DNA from: CAYONQ01 sp964405375
Lineage (GTDB): Bacteria > Planctomycetota > Phycisphaerae > Sedimentisphaerales > Anaerobacaceae
Reading direction: 5' to 3'
Assembly: GCA_964405375.1 (NCBI GenBank)
Contig: CAYONQ010000059.1
Location: 1-18,015 of the forward strand
DNA: 18,015 nucleotides
The notes beneath the pieces were generated by a model. It was not told the origin of the DNA. It did not search any database and saw only the letters and a list, made by a program, of their open reading frames with translations. Below are positions 14,808-18,015 of the stretch, in pieces (the first letter of the stretch is position 1; each line of letters starts with the position of its first letter). The position numbers were made by a program, and so were the translations under genes.

Positions 14808-14846
14808 TCGCCAGTCCCGATAAATCGGGACGAGAGAATTGGAGTT
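14808..14846 (+). repeat. Left arm of the 39-base inverted repeat flanking the accessory cassette
   Basis: This arm matches the reverse complement of 17526-17564 at 37 of 39 positions, with no gaps. It contains the internal palindrome TCCCGATAAATCGGGA, so each arm can also fold alone and could serve as a two-way terminator. It ends 21 bases past the stop of the last cassette gene. Confidence 0.85.
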
Positions 14847-14867
14847 AAAGAAAATGAAATTCAAGGG

Positions 14868-16076
14868 TTAGTCCAATCTACATCCGTGTTTTGTGCACCC
14901 ATCTACCAAGATTTCATCGAGATCATCTGGCCATAACATCTCGTGTCTGCCTGCTGCATTTTTGAAGTTCATTCCTAATGCGTAGCCGAAACCATAGCTG
15001 TTATATAGGGATATGGCCCTCTGGTTTTCAACTTTAGTGCGGCATCGTAGTATTGCATAGTAAAGCATCATTTTGGCTGCATTGCGACCTGCCTGAGCAG
15101 CAGTCATTTCAGACCATTCTTTAGGCACTTCGTAGGAATAGATCACCTCGCCAACCTTTCCCATGTACCAAAAAGTCGTTTCAAAGGCAGCAGCGGCAAG
15201 GGCTTCTTTAGACCACTTTAGAGTAATTTGCCACCGGTTATCTTTAATCCTTTCAATCTGGTCATCTTGTTTTGCGGGTACGCCGGGATCAACATGGAGC
15301 GAGCGCCGCCCATGTTTTGTCGCTTCAAAACGGAATGTGCGAGGCAACTTCCAGTCGCCCGGCAACACAGCGATTTGAACCACCAGTCGTTTCTTCCCAT
15401 AGCCAACACTGACATTTTCAGGAGGATAGTCCGTATCATTCACACGTAAGCCTTCTTTTGCTCTTACTATGTGCTTGTCAAGTTGCGATTTGAGATTTTT
15501 CTTTGATTGAAAATATGATTTAACCTCCGCAACACCAGCTACAGTCACCCTGTTAGGCTTCTCAATCAAAATATGAAAGTCAGCGCCTTTAAGAATACCC
15601 TTGCGATTTTGTCTGTGCACGCCCACCACATCACCGACATAGAGCCTTGCAGCTTTGTCAAGTACGCCTTCTCTCTTTAGTCTTCTTAGCACCTTACAGC
15701 AAGGCGCAGCGGCAAGTAACTCTCCGAGAGCGCCCTGAAAATAGTTGATGACACGATAATAAATAAATCTTATGGCGGCAGCAGTTTCGTCATCGGAAAG
15801 ACGTTTGGAGACCATCTTCGGGGGAATCTTACCGCTGTCTTCATAAGGTCCATCCCTGAGAAACTGCTGGAAAAGAATATTGCGTTCGTTGGTTTCGATT
15901 GTGCGGATTGATTCCGATAGAGCTTCGCGGAAGACCGACAAGGGATCTGATCCAGCAGGGAATACAGCACCAGCAGCTATAGCTTTCCCCAGCGAAAGCT
16001 CTACATCCTTTCCAAGGGCTTTTCCGAGAATCTCGAATCCAACAGTGTCGGCCAATCTATCGGTATGAATGCTCAT
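14868..16076 (-). CDS. PD-(D/E)XK nuclease-fold protein, large, cassette gene 3
   Basis: 402 residues; no family name recognised. Residues about 110-205 show the full nuclease-fold pattern: helix glutamate E119 (YFQGALGELLAA), D166 in GADFHIL, E184-V-K186 in GVAEVKSYF and Q198 in LKSQLDKHI. The 100-residue N-terminal region is helical and the C-terminal 190 residues are mixed, with no motif I know. No transmembrane segment. It begins 14 bases after the smaller nuclease gene, with no clear ribosome site, so expression is probably coupled. It most likely cuts DNA or RNA within the same system as its neighbours. A role in an ordinary restriction system is less likely, because no methylase is adjacent. 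Confidence 0.72.
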   Translation of the reverse strand: MSIHTDRLADTVGFEILGKALGKDVELSLGKAIAAGAVFPAGSDPLSVFREALSESIRTIETNERNILFQQFLRDGPYEDSGKIPPKMVSKRLSDDETAAAIRFIYYRVINYFQGALGELLAAAPCCKVLRRLKREGVLDKAARLYVGDVVGVHRQNRKGILKGADFHILIEKPNRVTVAGVAEVKSYFQSKKNLKSQLDKHIVRAKEGLRVNDTDYPPENVSVGYGKKRLVVQIAVLPGDWKLPRTFRFEATKHGRRSLHVDPGVPAKQDDQIERIKDNRWQITLKWSKEALAAAAFETTFWYMGKVGEVIYSYEVPKEWSEMTAAQAGRNAAKMMLYYAILRCRTKVENQRAISLYNSYGFGYALGMNFKNAAGRHEMLWPDDLDEILVDGCTKHGCRLD

Positions 16077-16090
16077 GACAAGTACTTTTA

Positions 16091-16543
16091 TTATTTCTTG
16101 ATATTGCTCGCGCTGGCTTTTCTTTCTTCTATTGTTTCATCCTGCCAGACTACAGGGATGCCTTCTTCTTCGAACATATCTTCGATTAGTTTCATTCTGG
16201 CCTTATCTTTTGGTCTCTTAGGGAATATCACTCCTGGGCTAACATCCTTTTTTGTTTTTATTTGCGAATCGATATAGTCCCAGATTTGTTTAATCTGCCG
16301 TATTACATTCCGGCGAACAGCCGAATCTGTCATTTTATCCCAATCAGAGGCCTTGACTTCCGCAACAGCAACCAGTTTATCGCCATCATCGTCAACGAAT
16401 ATATCTATTCTGCCTTTACGTCCGGTCGGCTTGGTGATAGCCTTTTCAATCAGAATCCTGCCTTCGGCGGTATTGAGCCAATCAGTCTGGACTTTTTTAT
16501 GAAACGCCTTGCCTCGCCGAAGTTGGGTTGGTTCGGTGGTCAT
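16091..16543 (-). CDS. Small PD-(D/E)XK nuclease-fold protein, cassette gene 2
   Basis: 150 residues. The core is GRIDIFVDDDGDKLVAVAEVK: D47, then E62-V-K64, followed by a helix with Q83 and Q86 (NVIRQIKQIWDYID). This is the layout of a single-domain restriction-endonuclease fold, also seen in bacterial nuclease toxins and Holliday-junction-type enzymes. The first helix has GKAFHKKV with His15 where related proteins usually have Glu, which may change metal binding. The C-terminus is a charged helix. It starts 6 bases after the DUF4917 gene and sits directly behind the 12-base sequence CATTAAAAACCA, with no Shine-Dalgarno sequence. The function is unknown; nuclease or nuclease-like partner of the SIR2-type protein is an inference. 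Confidence 0.72.
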   Translation of the reverse strand: MTTEPTQLRRGKAFHKKVQTDWLNTAEGRILIEKAITKPTGRKGRIDIFVDDDGDKLVAVAEVKASDWDKMTDSAVRRNVIRQIKQIWDYIDSQIKTKKDVSPGVIFPKRPKDKARMKLIEDMFEEEGIPVVWQDETIEERKASASNIKK

Positions 16544-16555
16544 TGGTTTTTAATG
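16544..16555 (-). repeat. 12-base direct repeat, copy 2, at the gene 1/gene 2 junction
   Basis: CATTAAAAACCA on the minus strand. It contains the stop codon of the DUF4917 gene and touches the start codon of the small nuclease gene. It is identical to 17506-17517. Confidence 0.6.
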
Positions 16556-17500
16556 CCATACTTTTGCGGTTGTTGAATCATACAATTTAACGGTATGTGA
16601 ATTTTCTCTTAAATATTTTGCAACTTTAATTAAATGTTCAATTATCTTTTCATCATCAGGATATATTCCTAAATAGCAACATTTTATTTTGCTTTCTTTT
16701 ATAGCATCTAATATATGTTGGTCATTTCTAAATGATATGCCATATGTCACTAAATTGCCTGCCTCACTTTTAAGAGAGTCATAACAACCTTTAAGGTAGG
16801 TACACTTTTGGATTCTTGAATATTTCTTTTTATAATCACCTTCTGAAACAAAATGGGGATATTGTCCTTCCCTTGTGAGCTCTCTTAATCTATCTGTCAA
16901 GGAGCGAGTAAGCACAGGTCCACTAGGTGGTTTAGGACGAGTGTATTTCTTTATATAACATTCGTTTGGAGGCAAAGGACAACCATTCCTTTCAGTATTA
17001 TCACAATGCAAAAGTAATGATCCATGAAGATAAAAAGTAGAGGTCCTACCAGCATTAGGCCAATTTGGCTTTCTTCCCTCTTTTGGAAAACCAAAACCAT
17101 CAACAAACTTGTTGCGGAGTTCTTCATCGCTATTGATAACCCAATAAAGAATAACATCATAATTTAATGTATATAACTTGGAAAAATTCTTGAGAAAAGC
17201 CGCACACCATGCAATCGTCTTATCATCCTTTCTTATAGGATGAACAGCACCAATTGCTCTTATAAAACCAACCTTGATACGAGTAACTATATAATTTTGT
17301 TGGTTGAAAACGTAACGCATTATTTGCTCTACATCCATGCCTTTGAAAGCTCTCTTGAAGACTTCATCTTTAAGATCTTCATAATTGAAGACAGGATTAT
17401 AATCAACAGAAAAGCCATTACCCAATAACAAACTTGTTGGTTCATTTGCTATCTCTTCACGGACTTGGTCAAATATCAACATTTCTTCTTCTGTTTGCAT
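16550..17500 (-). CDS. DUF4917 family, SIR2-like nucleotide-binding protein, cassette gene 1
   Basis: 316 residues. The pattern fits DUF4917 as I know it: LLLGNGFS (24-31), LYTLNYDVILYW (109-120), DGF (134-136), YLHGSL (157-162), HFVSEG (216-221) and YGISFRNDQHI (253-263). These fall in the order of SIR2-fold NAD-binding proteins: a glycine-rich loop with Ser31, an Asn/Asp pair N113 and D115, a catalytic-type His159, and a late GxSxxxxD segment. SIR2-fold effectors in anti-phage systems destroy NAD+; that activity is predicted here, not shown. The gene is clearly more AT-rich than the rest of the window and has no Shine-Dalgarno sequence. ATG 17500 is used; Met7 is a possible alternative. It leads a three-gene operon and is bracketed by a 12-base direct repeat. 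Confidence 0.82.
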   Translation of the reverse strand: MQTEEEMLIFDQVREEIANEPTSLLLGNGFSVDYNPVFNYEDLKDEVFKRAFKGMDVEQIMRYVFNQQNYIVTRIKVGFIRAIGAVHPIRKDDKTIAWCAAFLKNFSKLYTLNYDVILYWVINSDEELRNKFVDGFGFPKEGRKPNWPNAGRTSTFYLHGSLLLHCDNTERNGCPLPPNECYIKKYTRPKPPSGPVLTRSLTDRLRELTREGQYPHFVSEGDYKKKYSRIQKCTYLKGCYDSLKSEAGNLVTYGISFRNDQHILDAIKESKIKCCYLGIYPDDEKIIEHLIKVAKYLRENSHTVKLYDSTTAKVWH

Positions 17501-17505
17501 TTAAC

Positions 17506-17517
17506 TGGTTTTTAATG
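17506..17517 (-). repeat. 12-base direct repeat, copy 1, just upstream of the DUF4917 gene
   Basis: CATTAAAAACCA, five bases before the start codon at 17500. With its twin at 16544-16555 it brackets the DUF4917 gene almost exactly. Confidence 0.6.
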
Positions 17518-17525
17518 TTTTTAAC

Positions 17526-17564
17526 AACCCCAACTCTCTCGTCCCGATTTATCGGGACTGGCGA
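17526..17564 (-). repeat. Right arm of the 39-base inverted repeat flanking the accessory cassette
   Basis: The reverse complement of 14808-14846 apart from two A/G differences. It lies 25 bases upstream of the first cassette gene, so the two arms enclose the three-gene operon closely and nothing else. Confidence 0.85.
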
Positions 17565-17608
17565 TGCACCGCAATACTCGTCCAATCTCTTTAATTGAAT
17601 GATTCCGC

Positions 17609-17629
17609 GTGTGCAAACAAGTTGCACAC
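17609..17629. repeat. Perfect inverted repeat (8-base arms)
   Basis: GTGTGCAA, ACAAG, TTGCACAC. It lies 10 bases beyond the stop codon of the small proline-rich gene (minus strand), where a terminator might be expected, but no T-run follows. It may also be a dispersed palindromic element. Confidence 0.5.
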
Positions 17630-17638
17630 CCTACACAG

Positions 17639-17785
17639 CTAGTCACTCTTTGGGGGTTTTATTGGAGAAGGAGGGGGTGGTGCAGCAGGTGCCTTTCGTC
17701 GTTCCGGAATTCTCCGTTCAGGTGTATGGGCAGGCTTTGGTGATTTCGGTGGTCGAGGTTTTTTAAAATCCGTTCTCACATTCAT
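17639..17785 (-). CDS. Proline-rich basic microprotein, 48 residues
   Basis: The ATG at 17785 follows a textbook ribosome site (AGGAG, 7 bases away), the best one in this end of the window, and the frame runs 49 codons to TAG. The peptide is very rich in proline and positive charge, for example FKKPRPPKSPKP near the start and APPPPSP near residue 37. There is no hydrophobic segment, so it is probably disordered and cytoplasmic. It lies 18 bases downstream of another small gene (17804-17935), and the two look like one transcript. The function is unknown. Whether it belongs to the cassette is unclear, because one arm of the inverted repeat lies between them. Confidence 0.6.
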   Translation of the reverse strand: MNVRTDFKKPRPPKSPKPAHTPERRIPERRKAPAAPPPPSPIKPPKSD

Positions 17786-17803
17786 TTTTATCTCCTAAAC
17801 AAT

Positions 17804-17935
17804 CTACATATTAATCCAAATGAAAATTCCGAGAAAAATAATGCCTGTAACAAAGAGAATTAAACATAGAAAATTACCTATCGTTACAATATGAGCCCAA
17901 CGATTCTTTGTTAGAGTCGCTTTAATTTGTACCAT
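17804..17935 (-). CDS. Small single-pass membrane peptide, 43 residues (N-terminus uncertain)
   Basis: ATG at 17935, TAG at 17806-17804. Residues 1-15 are polar and basic (MVQIKATLTKNRWAH). The rest is one hydrophobic segment of about 25 residues (FLCLILFVTGIIFLGIFIW), a clear single membrane pass with the N-terminus probably inside. No Shine-Dalgarno sequence precedes the ATG. The frame stays open another 19 codons upstream and reads like protein (SLFYWYLAGINIYP) but has no start codon. The gene may therefore be longer by way of a rare start or a frameshift near the A-rich run at 17995-18015, or be a decayed remnant. Confidence 0.45.
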   Translation of the reverse strand: MVQIKATLTKNRWAHIVTIGNFLCLILFVTGIIFLGIFIWINM

Positions 17936-18015
17936 TGGATAAATATTAATACCGGCTAAATACCAATAAAATAAAGATGTACGTGGATTTTGTTATTGTT
18001 TTTTTTATTATTTTT
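17936..18015. other. AT-rich window edge
   Basis: Extremely A/T-rich sequence with runs of T on the plus strand (A on the minus strand). No gene start is visible. It probably continues a gene or promoter region beyond the window. Confidence 0.4.

Noticed and set aside
14808..17564. Reading the inverted repeats as ends of a classical insertion sequence
   Set aside because: No transposase motif (DDE, Y1 or serine recombinase) is encoded between them, and no target duplication is visible outside the arms.

Overview
The window looks like chromosomal DNA from a Planctomycetota-type bacterium (Phycisphaerae/Sedimentisphaerales would be my guess, an inference from overall character). The reasons are a moderate base composition, several lipoproteins with coiled-coil or HEAT domains, an apolipoprotein N-acyltransferase, a duplicated clpP behind a trigger factor, an exported isoaspartyl methyltransferase and a secreted family GH51 arabinofuranosidase. 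No rRNA or other marker gene confirms this.

Layout. (1) 1-8727, all on the minus strand. Read in transcription order: tRNA-Gly(GCC), tig, two clpP paralogues, a coiled-coil lipoprotein, an mntA-hepT toxin-antitoxin pair, an orphan beta-class DNA methyltransferase, lnt, a HEAT-repeat lipoprotein, then the start of a membrane-anchored coiled-coil protein with its own strong promoter. Many of these genes overlap by 4-11 bases or lie within 50 bases of each other. The themes are protein folding and proteolysis, then lipoprotein maturation with lipoproteins beside it. (2) 8728-14479, plus strand: pcm with a signal sequence, a large membrane protein with a spermidine-synthase-like domain, and a secreted GH51 enzyme; the last two overlap. 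(3) 14480-14867: a gene-free strip with dispersed-type palindromes and 7-base-period repeats. (4) 14868-17500, minus strand: a compact three-gene accessory cassette, made of a SIR2-like/DUF4917 protein and two different PD-(D/E)XK nuclease-fold proteins. A 39-base inverted repeat (37/39 identical) encloses it. (5) 17565-18015: AT-rich DNA with two tiny minus-strand genes, a single-TM peptide and a proline-rich peptide, that the usual length cutoffs would miss.

The most interesting item is the cassette in (4). A putative NAD-binding SIR2-type effector sits with two nuclease-fold partners in a tight operon that lacks Shine-Dalgarno sequences. It is bracketed by inverted repeats, and its first gene is further bracketed by a 12-base direct repeat. 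I read it as a candidate anti-phage or conflict system; the function is inferred from fold motifs and layout only. A second, quieter pattern is a set of degenerate tandem repeats with a 7-base period at five separate spots, with a different unit sequence at each.
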